A stretch of DNA of 64,000 nucleotides from Microbacterium lacus (lineage in GTDB: Bacteria > Actinomycetota > Actinomycetes > Actinomycetales > Microbacteriaceae), in assembly GCF_039531105.1 (NCBI RefSeq), contig NZ_BAAAPK010000001.1, forward strand, positions 1,922,001 to 1,986,000. Reading direction: 5' to 3'. Each line of letters begins with the position of its first letter. Positions within the stretch are counted from its first letter, which is position 1. The notes below the pieces were generated by a model, which made no database searches, was not told the DNA's origin, and saw only the letters and a list, made by a program, of their open reading frames with translations. Shown here piece after piece: positions 18,362 to 26,546 of the stretch. The position numbers and the translations under genes are program-made.

Positions 18362-19644
18362 GACGGATTCCCTTCCTCTGTCGGCTCGGGCACAGCGCTG
18401 CGCTCGACGAAGACCGTCGCGAGCCCCCTGCCTCGGCCGCGGCTGGTGCCGCCGGTCATCACGAGTCCGTCGTAGTCGGCGGTGGCCCCGGGCTGGGGGA
18501 TGCGGCCGAGCGCCTTGCCGAGGAGACCGCCCACCGAGTCGACGTCCTCGTCCTCGAGTTCGATCCCGAACAGCTCACCCACTTCGTCGAGCCCCAGGCG
18601 CGCACTCACGCGGTACCGACCGGGACCGAGCTCGACCACCTCGTCCGCACGCGGGTCGTACTCGTCGGCGATCTCTCCGACGAGCTCCTCGATCAGGTCC
18701 TCCAGGGTCACGAGCCCCGACACACCGCCGTACTCGTCGACGACCAGGCACACGTGCACGGCATCCCGCTTCATCTGCTGGAGCAGCGTCTCGGCCTTCA
18801 TCGACTCGGGGACGAAGACGGCCGGGCGCACGATGCGATCCAGCGGCGCGTCCCTCCACCCCTGCTCGTCGCGGAATCCGAACTGGACGAGGTCCTTCAG
18901 GTAGAGCACGCCGACGACGTCATCGGCCTCGTCGTCGACGATCGGGATGCGCGAGACGCCCTTCTCGAGGAACAGGGTCATCGCCTCCCGCGTGGTGGCG
19001 GACGCGTCTACCGTGACCATGTCGGTGCGAGGAACCATCACCGCGCGGACGAAGGTGTCGGTGAAGTCGAACACCGAGTGGATGAGCTCTCGGTCGTCCT
19101 CCTCGATGAGCTCGTTCTCGGCCGCTTCGTCGATGATGCTGAGGAGCTGCTCCTCCGAGGCGAACGAGGAGCCGGGTTTCACGCCCGGTGTGACGCGGTT
19201 GCCGAGGGCGACGAGCCCGTGGGCGAGGGGGCCGAGGATCAGGCGGACGCCGCGGATGACGGGAGCCGCCGCGCGCAGAAGGCCCTTCGCGTGCTGGCGG
19301 CCCACGGAGCGCGGACTCGCGCCGACGACCACGAAGGAGATGCCCGTCATCAGGACCGCGGCGGCGAGCATGGCCCACCAGATGCTGTCGAAGAGGATCG
19401 TGAAGGCGACTGTGACGAGCACGGCGGCGGCGGTCTCGGCGAGGATGCGGATGAAGACGACGGCGTTCGCGTGCGCATCCGGGTCGATCGCGATCCGCTG
19501 CAGGGAGGTCGCGTTGCGTCCCTCCGAGCCGAGTTCGACGAGGTCGGCGCGGGAGGTCACCGACAGCGCGGCATCCAGGGCGGCCATGAGCCCCCCGAAC
19601 GCGACGAGCAGGACGGCGGCGGTCAGCAGGAGCGCAGCGGTCAT
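18358..19644 (-). CDS. CNNM/CorC-family hemolysin-like membrane protein
   Basis: The protein has 428 residues with an N-terminal CNNM (DUF21) domain of about four membrane segments (residues 1-150), a CBS pair (about 200-330, including RTDMVTVDA and VVDEYGGVSGLVTLEDLIEE) and a C-terminal CorC_HlyC domain. Family members are linked to magnesium or cobalt efflux; hemolysin is a historical name. ATG 19644 was chosen because it overlaps the ybeY stop by 4 nt and begins the first membrane segment. Its place between ybeY and era is conserved in many bacteria. Confidence 0.9.
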   Translation of the reverse strand: MTAALLLTAAVLLVAFGGLMAALDAALSVTSRADLVELGSEGRNATSLQRIAIDPDAHANAVVFIRILAETAAAVLVTVAFTILFDSIWWAMLAAAVLMTGISFVVVGASPRSVGRQHAKGLLRAAAPVIRGVRLILGPLAHGLVALGNRVTPGVKPGSSFASEEQLLSIIDEAAENELIEEDDRELIHSVFDFTDTFVRAVMVPRTDMVTVDASATTREAMTLFLEKGVSRIPIVDDEADDVVGVLYLKDLVQFGFRDEQGWRDAPLDRIVRPAVFVPESMKAETLLQQMKRDAVHVCLVVDEYGGVSGLVTLEDLIEELVGEIADEYDPRADEVVELGPGRYRVSARLGLDEVGELFGIELEDEDVDSVGGLLGKALGRIPQPGATADYDGLVMTGGTSRGRGRGLATVFVERSAVPEPTEEGNPS

Positions 19645-20111
19645 GCGCGAGGTCGTCGTCGCTCGGCGACGTGGAAGCTCATGATCAGGTCGTTCTGCAA
19701 CCCGAACATCTCGCGCTTCTCCTCCGGCTCGGCGTGATCGAAGCCGAGCAGGTGCAGCAGGCCGTGGGTCGTGAGCAGGATGAGCTCGTCCATCGTGCTG
19801 TGCTTCGCGGCCGCTGCCTGCGTCTCGGCCACCTGCGGGCACAGGACGATGTCCCCGAGGAGCCCCGCCGGCGTCGGAGCGTCCTCCGTGCCGGGACGCA
19901 GTTCGTCCATCGGGAAGCTCAAGACGTCCGTCGGACCCGGCTCATCCATCCACTGGACGTGCAGCGCCTCCATCGCGCCCTCATCGACGAGGAGGATCGC
20001 GACGTCGGCGTCCGCGCTCACGTGCAGCTCAGCGAGGTTGTGCTCCATGAGCCGCAGAAGAACCGTCTCGTCGACGGTGAAGCCGGACTCGTTGCTGATC
20101 TCGATCGTCAT
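19641..20111 (-). CDS. ybeY: Endoribonuclease YbeY (rRNA maturation factor)
   Basis: This zinc-dependent RNase acts in 16S rRNA 3' end maturation and ribosome quality control. The 156-residue protein carries the family signature HGLLHLLGFDH, with zinc ligands H116, H120 and H126. It overlaps phoH upstream and the CNNM gene downstream by 4 nt each, so translation of the four genes is linked. Confidence 0.96.
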   Translation of the reverse strand: MTIEISNESGFTVDETVLLRLMEHNLAELHVSADADVAILLVDEGAMEALHVQWMDEPGPTDVLSFPMDELRPGTEDAPTPAGLLGDIVLCPQVAETQAAAAKHSTMDELILLTTHGLLHLLGFDHAEPEEKREMFGLQNDLIMSFHVAERRRPRA

Positions 20112-21202
20112 GAGCGGCCTCGTTTGGGAAGGTGATCGCGGGGTCCTCCGGAGCGCGCTGCGCCGCTGCGTCGCTCGGCGCGGTTCGCGAACTCCGCGGC
20201 CTCGTCGCGTTCGCGACGACCCGCGAGCCGGCGCTCGTCGTATTCGGAGTACGCGTCGACGATACGACCCACCAGCGAGTGCCGGACGACGTCGTCGCTG
20301 GTCATGTACGCGAAGTGGATGTCATCGATCTGGCTCAGCACGCGCGTCACCAGGCGCAGCCCCGACGCGCCGACCGGCAGGTCGACCTGGGTGATGTCGC
20401 CGGTGACCACCATGCGGGTGCCGAACCCGAGGCGGGTGAGGAACATCTTCATCTGCTCGGGAGTCGTGTTCTGCGCTTCGTCGAGCACGACGAACGAGTC
20501 GTTGAGCGTGCGTCCGCGCATGTACGCGAGCGGAGCGACTTCGATCGTGCCGCTCGCCATGAGCTTGGGGACGATCTCGGGGTCCATCATCTCGTTCAGC
20601 GCGTCGTAGAGCGGTCGCAGATACGGGTCGATCTTGTCGTTGAGCGTGCCGGGGAGGAATCCGAGGCGCTCGCCCGCTTCGACGGCGGGGCGGGTCAGGA
20701 TGATGCGATTGACCTCTTTGCGCTGCAGCGCCTGGACGGCCTTCGCCATCGCGAGATAGGTCTTGCCGGTACCGGCCGGACCGATGCCGAAGACGATCGT
20801 GTTCTCCTCGATCGCGTCGACGTACGCCTTCTGGCCGAGCGTCTTCGGCCGGATGACCTTCCCGCGCGTGGAGAGGATCGCCTCGCCGAGCACCTCGGAC
20901 GGGCGGGGGCCGCCCTCCGAGCGCAGGATCCGGTTGGAGGAGGCGACATCGGACGGGCCGAGTGCGTGTCCGGCCTTCGTCATGGTCAGAAGCTCATCGA
21001 CCAGTCCTCGAGCGGCCTCCACTGCGGCCGTGTCGCCGCTCAGGGTGATCTCGTTGCCCCGGACGTGGACGTCGACGTCGGGGTGCTCGCGCTCGATCAC
21101 GCGCAGAAGTCGATCCTGGGGACCGAGCAGCTGGACCATGGCCACGCCGTCCGCGTAGACCCGCTGGGTGGTCTCCGCGGAACTCTTCTCGCTGTCAGGC
21201 AT
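20108..21202 (-). CDS. phoH: PhoH-like ATPase
   Basis: This cytoplasmic P-loop ATPase of 364 residues has a short N-terminal KH-like region, Walker A GPAGTGKT at about 141-148 and Walker B FVVLDEAQN. PhoH proteins resemble the helicase domain of RecD and often sit beside ybeY, suggesting a role in RNA processing or phosphate-starvation physiology. The start overlaps the HIT gene by 8 nt. The C-terminus is basic (RRERDEAAEFANRAERR). Confidence 0.93.
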   Translation of the reverse strand: MPDSEKSSAETTQRVYADGVAMVQLLGPQDRLLRVIEREHPDVDVHVRGNEITLSGDTAAVEAARGLVDELLTMTKAGHALGPSDVASSNRILRSEGGPRPSEVLGEAILSTRGKVIRPKTLGQKAYVDAIEENTIVFGIGPAGTGKTYLAMAKAVQALQRKEVNRIILTRPAVEAGERLGFLPGTLNDKIDPYLRPLYDALNEMMDPEIVPKLMASGTIEVAPLAYMRGRTLNDSFVVLDEAQNTTPEQMKMFLTRLGFGTRMVVTGDITQVDLPVGASGLRLVTRVLSQIDDIHFAYMTSDDVVRHSLVGRIVDAYSEYDERRLAGRRERDEAAEFANRAERRSGAARSGGPRDHLPKRGRS

Positions 21203-21542
21203 GCGTGCTCGATTCGCTCAGGCCGCCGGCGAGAACGTGCGCGTGGACGTGGAAGACGGTCTGGCCGGCGCCGGCACCGGTGTTGAAGACGAGACGGAAG
21301 TCGCCGTCTGTCTGGTCGGCGGCGACGGCGTTCGCGAGGCCGACGAGCTCAGCGAGCAGCGCCGGATCCGCGGTCGCGAGTTCGACCACGTTGCGATACT
21401 GCGCCGTCTTCGGAATGACGAGCACGTGCACGGGAGCCTGCGGGGCGATGTCACGGATCGCGAACACGTTCTCGGTCTCGGCGACGATGTCGGCGGGGAT
21501 CTCGCCGTTCAGGATGCGCGTGAAGACCGAGGATTCGCTCAT
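21195..21542 (-). CDS. HIT-family nucleotide-binding hydrolase (Hint-like)
   Basis: The protein has 115 residues with the histidine triad HVHAHV at about 98-103, preceded by NTGAGAGQTVFH. Hint-type proteins cleave adenosine phosphoramidates, such as aminoacyl-adenylates, and are dimeric and cytoplasmic. It is the promoter-proximal gene of the phoH operon, with TAGACT 6 nt before the ATG. Confidence 0.93.
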   Translation of the reverse strand: MSESSVFTRILNGEIPADIVAETENVFAIRDIAPQAPVHVLVIPKTAQYRNVVELATADPALLAELVGLANAVAADQTDGDFRLVFNTGAGAGQTVFHVHAHVLAGGLSESSTHA

Positions 21543-21548
21543 GAGTCC

Positions 21549-21554
21549 AGTCTA
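21549..21554 (-). promoter_or_regulatory. -10 element, leaderless start of the HIT-phoH-ybeY-CNNM-era operon
   Basis: TAGACT on the minus strand, 6 nt, then ATG 21542. This separates the operon from rsmE, which ends 50 nt upstream. Confidence 0.5.
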
Positions 21555-21592
21555 TCGGCGGGCCGGACGGCGTCGTCGGGCGAGCGGTGTGC

Positions 21593-22342
21593 TCACCAGC
21601 GTCGCAGTGCGACGTTGAGCACCGCGAGCGCGGCGGGACCCGCCGTCGACGTGCGCAGCACCGTCTCGCCGAGCCGCATCGCTCTGGCCCCCGCTGCCTC
21701 CAGCACCGCGAGCTCCTCCGGGGCGATGCCGCCCTCGGGGCCGACCACGAGGACGAGATCCCGACGATCGGGCGTCACGTCCCCGCCCGGTGCGGAAAGG
21801 CCCGAGAGGGACTCGACCGCCGTGGGCTCGAGGACGAGCACGAGCGCGTCCCGCGCCCGCGCCGCGAGCGCCGCCGTGGTCTCCAGAGGCTGGACGGTGG
21901 GGATCCACGCCCGGTGCGCCTGCTTGGCGGCCTCACGGACGATACTCTCCCACCGCAGCCGTCCCTTCTCGGCTTTCGCGGCATCCCAGCGCGAGACGCT
22001 GCGTGACGCCTGCCACGGCACGATGCCGTCGACACCGAGCTCCGTCGCCGCCTGCACGGCGAGTTCGTCGCGATCGCCCTTCGCGAGCGCCTGGACCAGG
22101 ATGATCCGACGCTCCGGGGGCGCGACGCTCCTCCTGCTCCTCACGCGCACGAGGACCTCCCGGGGTGCGGATGCCGAGACCTCGCCCGTGAGCCACGTTC
22201 CGCGACCGTCGCCGAGCGTGACCTCCTCGCCGATCCGGACGCGGCGGACGGCAGCCGCGTGATGGGCCTCGGGGCCGGTGAGGGCGACGGTGTCGCCGAC
22301 GGCGGCATCCGCTCCCGCGTCGAGGAGGAAGTGCAGCGCCAC
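21593..22342 (-). CDS. rsmE: 16S rRNA (uracil-1498-N3)-methyltransferase
   Basis: This SPOUT-class enzyme of 249 residues has an N-terminal PUA-like barrel and the SAM-binding trefoil knot marked by VVGPEGGIAPEEL and the late MRLGETVLRTSTAG. It methylates U1498 in the 30S decoding region. The gene starts 3 nt after dnaJ and is co-transcribed with hrcA-dnaJ, an arrangement widespread in Gram-positive bacteria. Confidence 0.95.
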   Translation of the reverse strand: MALHFLLDAGADAAVGDTVALTGPEAHHAAAVRRVRIGEEVTLGDGRGTWLTGEVSASAPREVLVRVRSRRSVAPPERRIILVQALAKGDRDELAVQAATELGVDGIVPWQASRSVSRWDAAKAEKGRLRWESIVREAAKQAHRAWIPTVQPLETTAALAARARDALVLVLEPTAVESLSGLSAPGGDVTPDRRDLVLVVGPEGGIAPEELAVLEAAGARAMRLGETVLRTSTAGPAALAVLNVALRRW

Positions 22343-22345
22343 GGA

Positions 22346-23461
22346 TCAGCCGTTGCGGAAGCGGTCGCGCAGCTTCGCGAACAGTCCCTGGTGGAACTCC
22401 GCCAGGCGCGGTGCCGGCGACTTCGTGCGCTTGGCGAACTCCTCGATCAGCGCGCGCTCCTTGGCGTCGAGCCGCGTCGGGGTCACCACGTGCACGCCGA
22501 CGCGCAGATCGCCGCGCTGGCTCCCGCGCAGCGGCGTGATCCCCCGGCCCTTGATCGTGAGCACGTCCCCGCCCTGGACGCCCGGGCGCAGTTCGAGGTC
22601 GACCGGGCCGTCGAGCGACTCGATCGTCGTGGTGGCCCCGAGGATCGCGTCGGGCATCGACACTTCCAGCGTCGCGAGCAGGTCGTCGCCGTCGCGGCTG
22701 AACTCGTCGTGCGGGGTGACGGTGACCTCGAGGTAGAGGTCGCCGTTCGGGCCCCCGGCGGGGCCGACTTCGCCCGAGCCGGGCAGCTGCAGCCGCAGCC
22801 CCGTCTCGACGCCGGCGGGGATGTCGATCGACACGGTGCGGCGGGCACGCACGCGGCCCTGTCCCTGACACGTCGCGCACGGATACGGGATCGTGGTGCC
22901 GTAGCCCTGGCAGACGTTGCACGGCTGGTTCGTGACGACGTTGCCGAGGAGGCTCCGGACCGTGCGCTGCACGTGGCCCGAGCCGTGACAGATGTCGCAC
23001 GCGACCGGAGCGGTGCCGGGTTGGCAGCACGAGCCCTGACAGGTGTCGCACAGCACGGCCGTGTCGACCTCGAGGTCGCGGTGAACGCCGAAGACGACGT
23101 CCTTCAGGTCGAGGGTGACGCGGACGAGCGCGTCCTGTCCGCGCTCGCGCCGCGAGCGCGGGCGTCCCGCACGCTGTCCGCCGCCCGAGCCGAAGAACGT
23201 CTCGAAGATGTCACCGAACCCGCCGAACCCGGCCTGGCCGCCGCCGAACGGCGAGTCGCTGCCGCCCATGTCGTAGCGGGCGCGCTGGTCGGCATCGCTG
23301 AGCACGTCGTACGCGTGCGTGACGAGCTTGAAGCGCTCGGACGCATCCGCGCCGGGGTTCACATCAGGGTGGAGCTCTCTCGCGAGGCGTCGGTACGCCT
23401 TCTTGATCTCGTCAGGTGTCGCGTCGCGCGAGACACCGAGGACCTCGTAGTGGTCAGCCAC
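22346..23461 (-). CDS. dnaJ: Chaperone protein DnaJ (HrcA-linked, DnaJ2 type)
   Basis: This Hsp70 co-chaperone of 371 residues has a J domain with HPD at 31-33, a Gly/Phe-rich linker (about 75-100), a four-motif zinc centre (about 145-210) and the C-terminal substrate-binding domain. The first zinc motif reads CDTCQGSC, with Cys in place of the final Gly of CxxCxGxG; the other three are regular ([24 protein letters not shown]). dnaK and grpE are absent here, so this is the second actinobacterial DnaJ, in the CIRCE-controlled hrcA operon. Confidence 0.95.
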   Translation of the reverse strand: MADHYEVLGVSRDATPDEIKKAYRRLARELHPDVNPGADASERFKLVTHAYDVLSDADQRARYDMGGSDSPFGGGQAGFGGFGDIFETFFGSGGGQRAGRPRSRRERGQDALVRVTLDLKDVVFGVHRDLEVDTAVLCDTCQGSCCQPGTAPVACDICHGSGHVQRTVRSLLGNVVTNQPCNVCQGYGTTIPYPCATCQGQGRVRARRTVSIDIPAGVETGLRLQLPGSGEVGPAGGPNGDLYLEVTVTPHDEFSRDGDDLLATLEVSMPDAILGATTTIESLDGPVDLELRPGVQGGDVLTIKGRGITPLRGSQRGDLRVGVHVVTPTRLDAKERALIEEFAKRTKSPAPRLAEFHQGLFAKLRDRFRNG

Positions 23462-23514
23462 TGTCGCCTTCCCGCCCGCGCACCGCGCGGGATCGTTCGT
23501 TCACGGATGCCGCT

Positions 23515-24552
23515 TCAGCGGTTCTCGTCCTCGTCGAGCATCCGGGTGAGGTAGCGTGCGACGGCACGGACCGCCGCGAGATTGGTCGGGTAGTCCATCC
23601 GCGTGGGGCCGAGGACTCCCACTCGGGCGCGGACACCCGTCGTGTCGTATTCGCTGGCGAGCACGGAGGCTTCGCCGAGGCCGAACGGCTCGTTCTCGCG
23701 GCCGATGCTCGCGGCGAGTCCCTGCTCGTCGGCGACCATCTCGCTCATGAGCTTCACGAGCGTCACCTGCTCCTCGATCGCTTCCAGGAGCGGGTAGATG
23801 CTGCCGCGGAAGTCCGCCTCGCTGCGCGCGAGGTTGGCTGCTCCCGCCATGACGAGACGGTCGTGCCGGAACTCTTCGAGCTCCTCCGCGACGACCCGCA
23901 GGATCGCGGTCGTCGCTGCGCTGGTCGGCGTCGGCACGGGATCGACGGCGGCGAGGCGCTCATCGACGCTCTGCGCGCCCTCACGGACGAGCCGGCCCAC
24001 GAGCACTCCCGCCACGTCGGCGCGGATGCGCGCGAGATCCTCGTCGGCGAACTCGTCGCGGACGATCGCGAGACGCTGCGAGACCCGACCAGTATCGGTG
24101 ACGAGGATCACCAGCATCCGCCCACCGCCGAGCTGGACGAGTTCGACGTGCGACACGTTCGCGCGCGCGAACGAGGGATACTGGACGATGGCGACCTGGC
24201 CCGTGAGCTGGGTGAGGGCCCGCACGGTGCGCGCGAGCACGTCGTCCAGATCGCCGGGTCCCTCGAGGAAGGTCGTGATCGCCGTGCGCTGTGCGGGCGA
24301 CAGGGGCCGAAGCTCGGAGAGGTGGTCGACGAAGACCCGGTAGCCCTTGTCCGTCGGCACCCGGCCCGAGGACGTGTGCGGGGCGGCGATGAGCTCTTCG
24401 TCCTCGAGGAGCGCCATGTCGTTGCGGATCGTGGCGGCCGAGACGCCGAAGGCGTGCCGCTCGACGATCGCCTTGCTGCCCACGGGCTCGCGGGTGTCGA
24501 CGAAGTCCTGCACGATCGCCCGCAGCACCTGCAGTCCCCGATCGGTGACCAT
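23515..24552 (-). CDS. hrcA: Heat-inducible transcription repressor HrcA
   Basis: This 345-residue repressor binds CIRCE operators and represses heat-shock genes until GroEL becomes titrated by misfolded protein. It has an N-terminal winged helix (VTDRGLQVLRAIVQDF, then SAATIRNDMALLEDEEL) and a GAF-like dimerisation core. ATG 24552 is preceded by GAGGAGGCGAG, a good ribosome-binding site. A CIRCE element lies 55 nt upstream, overlapping the promoter, so the gene is autoregulated together with dnaJ and rsmE. Confidence 0.97.
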   Translation of the reverse strand: MVTDRGLQVLRAIVQDFVDTREPVGSKAIVERHAFGVSAATIRNDMALLEDEELIAAPHTSSGRVPTDKGYRVFVDHLSELRPLSPAQRTAITTFLEGPGDLDDVLARTVRALTQLTGQVAIVQYPSFARANVSHVELVQLGGGRMLVILVTDTGRVSQRLAIVRDEFADEDLARIRADVAGVLVGRLVREGAQSVDERLAAVDPVPTPTSAATTAILRVVAEELEEFRHDRLVMAGAANLARSEADFRGSIYPLLEAIEEQVTLVKLMSEMVADEQGLAASIGRENEPFGLGEASVLASEYDTTGVRARVGVLGPTRMDYPTNLAAVRAVARYLTRMLDEDENR

Positions 24553-24606
24553 CTCGCCTCCTCACCCGCTGTTCGGCGGAACGGATGTGATCGCCCGTCC
24601 GCGCTG

Positions 24607-24633
24607 TTGGCACTCGCCCGTTCTGAGTGCCAA
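24607..24633 (-). promoter_or_regulatory. CIRCE operator upstream of hrcA
   Basis: The inverted repeat TTGGCACTC, 9 nt, GAGTGCCAA differs from the CIRCE consensus TTAGCACTC-N9-GAGTGCTAA by one symmetric base in each arm. Its upstream edge touches the -10 hexamer TAGAAT, so bound HrcA would cover the transcription start. Confidence 0.93.
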
Positions 24634-24638
24634 TTCTA
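24633..24638 (-). promoter_or_regulatory. -10 element of the hrcA-dnaJ-rsmE operon
   Basis: TAGAAT on the minus strand shares its last base with CIRCE. The predicted start falls inside the operator, leaving a 5' leader of about 70-75 nt. Confidence 0.55.
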
Positions 24639-24665
24639 GCGGATCCGCCCGGATACGGATCGCGC

Positions 24666-25877
24666 TCAGTCGGTCAGCGCGCGCACGACGGCGTCCGCGA
24701 GGAGTCTCCCGCGCACCGTCAGGACGACGCGGCCGCGCACGGCTGCGGCTCCGTCGATCAGGCCGTCGGCGATGAGTCCCGCGACCGCGTGCCGACCCTC
24801 GCCGATCAGCTCGGCCACCGGCATCCCCTCGCGGATGCGCGTCTGGAGCAACGTGCGCTCGAGCGCACGCGCGGCGGCGTCGGGCCGCTCCCGGCCGGCC
24901 GCAGGCGATTCGCCCATCGCCAGGCGCTGCGCGTATGCCGCGGGGTGCTTCACGTTCCAGAAGCGGACACCCCCGATGTGGCTGTGCGCGCCGGGGCCGA
25001 AACCCCACCAGTCGCTCCCCCGCCAGTAAGCGAGATTGTGGCGCGAGCGATACTCGCGCCCCCGCGCCCAGTTCGACACTTCGTACCAGGAGTAGCCGGC
25101 TTCTTCGAGCAGACGATCGGCGAGCTCGTACATGTCCGCTTCCAGGTCGTCGTCGGGCGAGGCCACCTCCCCGCGCGCGATCTGGCGTGCGAGCTTCGTC
25201 CCGTCCTCCACGATGAGGGCGTAGGCGGAGATGTGGTCCGGTCGGAGCGCGATCGCCGCCTCGAGCGACGAGCGCCAGTCGTCCAGCGACTCCCCCGGCG
25301 CCCCGTAGATCAGGTCCAGGCTGACCTGGAGGCCGGCCGCGCGCGCCGCGCGCACCGCGGTTGCGACGTTCTCGGGCCGATGCGTGCGATCCAGGACCGC
25401 GAGGACATGCGCGACGGCGGACTGCATGCCGATCGACAGTCGGGTCACGCCGGCCCCAGCGAGCTCGTGGGCGACGGCATCCGTCACCGTGTCGGGGTTG
25501 GCCTCGACCGTGATCTCGGCTCCCGGAGCGATGCCGAAGGCATCGCGGACCCCGTCCAGCATGCGCGCCAAGTCGCCCGGCGGAAGCAGCGTCGGTGTGC
25601 CGCCGCCGAAGAACACCGTCTCTGCGGGACGCACCGCCCCCGCGTCCTCGAGCACCGTCACGGCCAGCCGCACCTCGTGCAGCAGGGTGTCGGCGTACTC
25701 GTCCTGCCGCGCACCCCGCAGTTCGGAGGACGTATACGTGTTGAAGTCGCAGTATCCGCACCGCACGCGACAGAACGGAACGTGGAGGTACACGCCGAAC
25801 GCCGTCGCCGGATCCACCGTCACCGGCAGGGCACCGTCGCGCGGCGCGGGCTCGCCGATGGGGAGCGCCGCGCCCAT
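24666..25877 (-). CDS. hemW: Radical SAM heme chaperone HemW
   Basis: This radical SAM protein of 403 residues has the 4Fe-4S motif C36-x3-C40-x2-C43 (CRVRCGYC). It lacks the extra features of true oxygen-independent coproporphyrinogen III oxidase (HemN), and HemW proteins bind and insert heme rather than make it. Its ATG overlaps the stop of the DUF1990 gene by 1 nt. In Gram-positive bacteria hemW typically follows lepA and precedes hrcA, as here. Confidence 0.92.
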   Translation of the reverse strand: MGAALPIGEPAPRDGALPVTVDPATAFGVYLHVPFCRVRCGYCDFNTYTSSELRGARQDEYADTLLHEVRLAVTVLEDAGAVRPAETVFFGGGTPTLLPPGDLARMLDGVRDAFGIAPGAEITVEANPDTVTDAVAHELAGAGVTRLSIGMQSAVAHVLAVLDRTHRPENVATAVRAARAAGLQVSLDLIYGAPGESLDDWRSSLEAAIALRPDHISAYALIVEDGTKLARQIARGEVASPDDDLEADMYELADRLLEEAGYSWYEVSNWARGREYRSRHNLAYWRGSDWWGFGPGAHSHIGGVRFWNVKHPAAYAQRLAMGESPAAGRERPDAAARALERTLLQTRIREGMPVAELIGEGRHAVAGLIADGLIDGAAAVRGRVVLTVRGRLLADAVVRALTD

Positions 25878-26527
25878 CAGGCGGGAGTCGTGTACAGCGG
25901 AGAGATCGCGCGCAGGTACCGCGTGAAGAGCTCGCGACGTCGGCGGCGGGTGAGGGCCGGCAGGAAGCGGTAGAGAAGCGCGGCGGGTGCATCGAAGGCG
26001 CGCACCGTGAACCAGACCTCGTCGTTGTCGTACCACTCGATCATGAACGACTCTTCACCGCTGACCACCGAGCCGCCGACGGTTCCGAGCGCGAATCCGA
26101 TGCGCCGGGGCTCCTCGACCGCGAAGATCACCCGCAGCTCGCCGTCGGCCCGCTGACCCCGCACGCGTCCCTCGAGCCGGACGGTCGTCCCCGGTCCGAC
26201 GTACGGCGTGCCGTCGCTGTCGAACCGCTGATCCGCCTCGAGGCGGCTCGGGGTGACGGGCGTGCCCTCGGCGTCGAAGCTGACGCCGGAGTACATCGGT
26301 CCCGCCGCGGGGCGCACATCCGTCAGCGCGAGTCCGGCGCCGCGTTGCGCGGTCCACGACAGCAGTGCGTCGCCGGCGGTCTGGAACCGCGCCTGCCCGC
26401 TGCCGATCCGCCACGACTCCTGCGCCGGGATGCTCCGCTCGGGCGGGTACTGCATGAGATCGGGTGCCTGGGTCGCCCCGACGGCGGCGTAGTCCACCGT
26501 CTCGTCCTTGAAAGTCCCGCGTCGCAT
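25877..26527 (-). CDS. DUF1990 (UPF0548) family protein
   Basis: The 216-residue soluble protein contains the DUF1990 features YPPERSIPAQESWRIGSG near residues 26-43 and, later, ESFMIEWYDNDEVWFTVRAF, ending in a Phe/Leu-rich helix with a basic run (RRRRRELFTRYL). The function of the family is unknown. ATG 26527 was chosen because it lies 19 nt after the lepA stop and begins the conserved region. It is translationally coupled to hemW, so a heme-related or membrane-lipid role is possible but not shown. Confidence 0.8.
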   Translation of the reverse strand: MRRGTFKDETVDYAAVGATQAPDLMQYPPERSIPAQESWRIGSGQARFQTAGDALLSWTAQRGAGLALTDVRPAAGPMYSGVSFDAEGTPVTPSRLEADQRFDSDGTPYVGPGTTVRLEGRVRGQRADGELRVIFAVEEPRRIGFALGTVGGSVVSGEESFMIEWYDNDEVWFTVRAFDAPAALLYRFLPALTRRRRRELFTRYLRAISPLYTTPA

Positions 26528-26546
26528 GCTCACCTGCCTTATCCGC

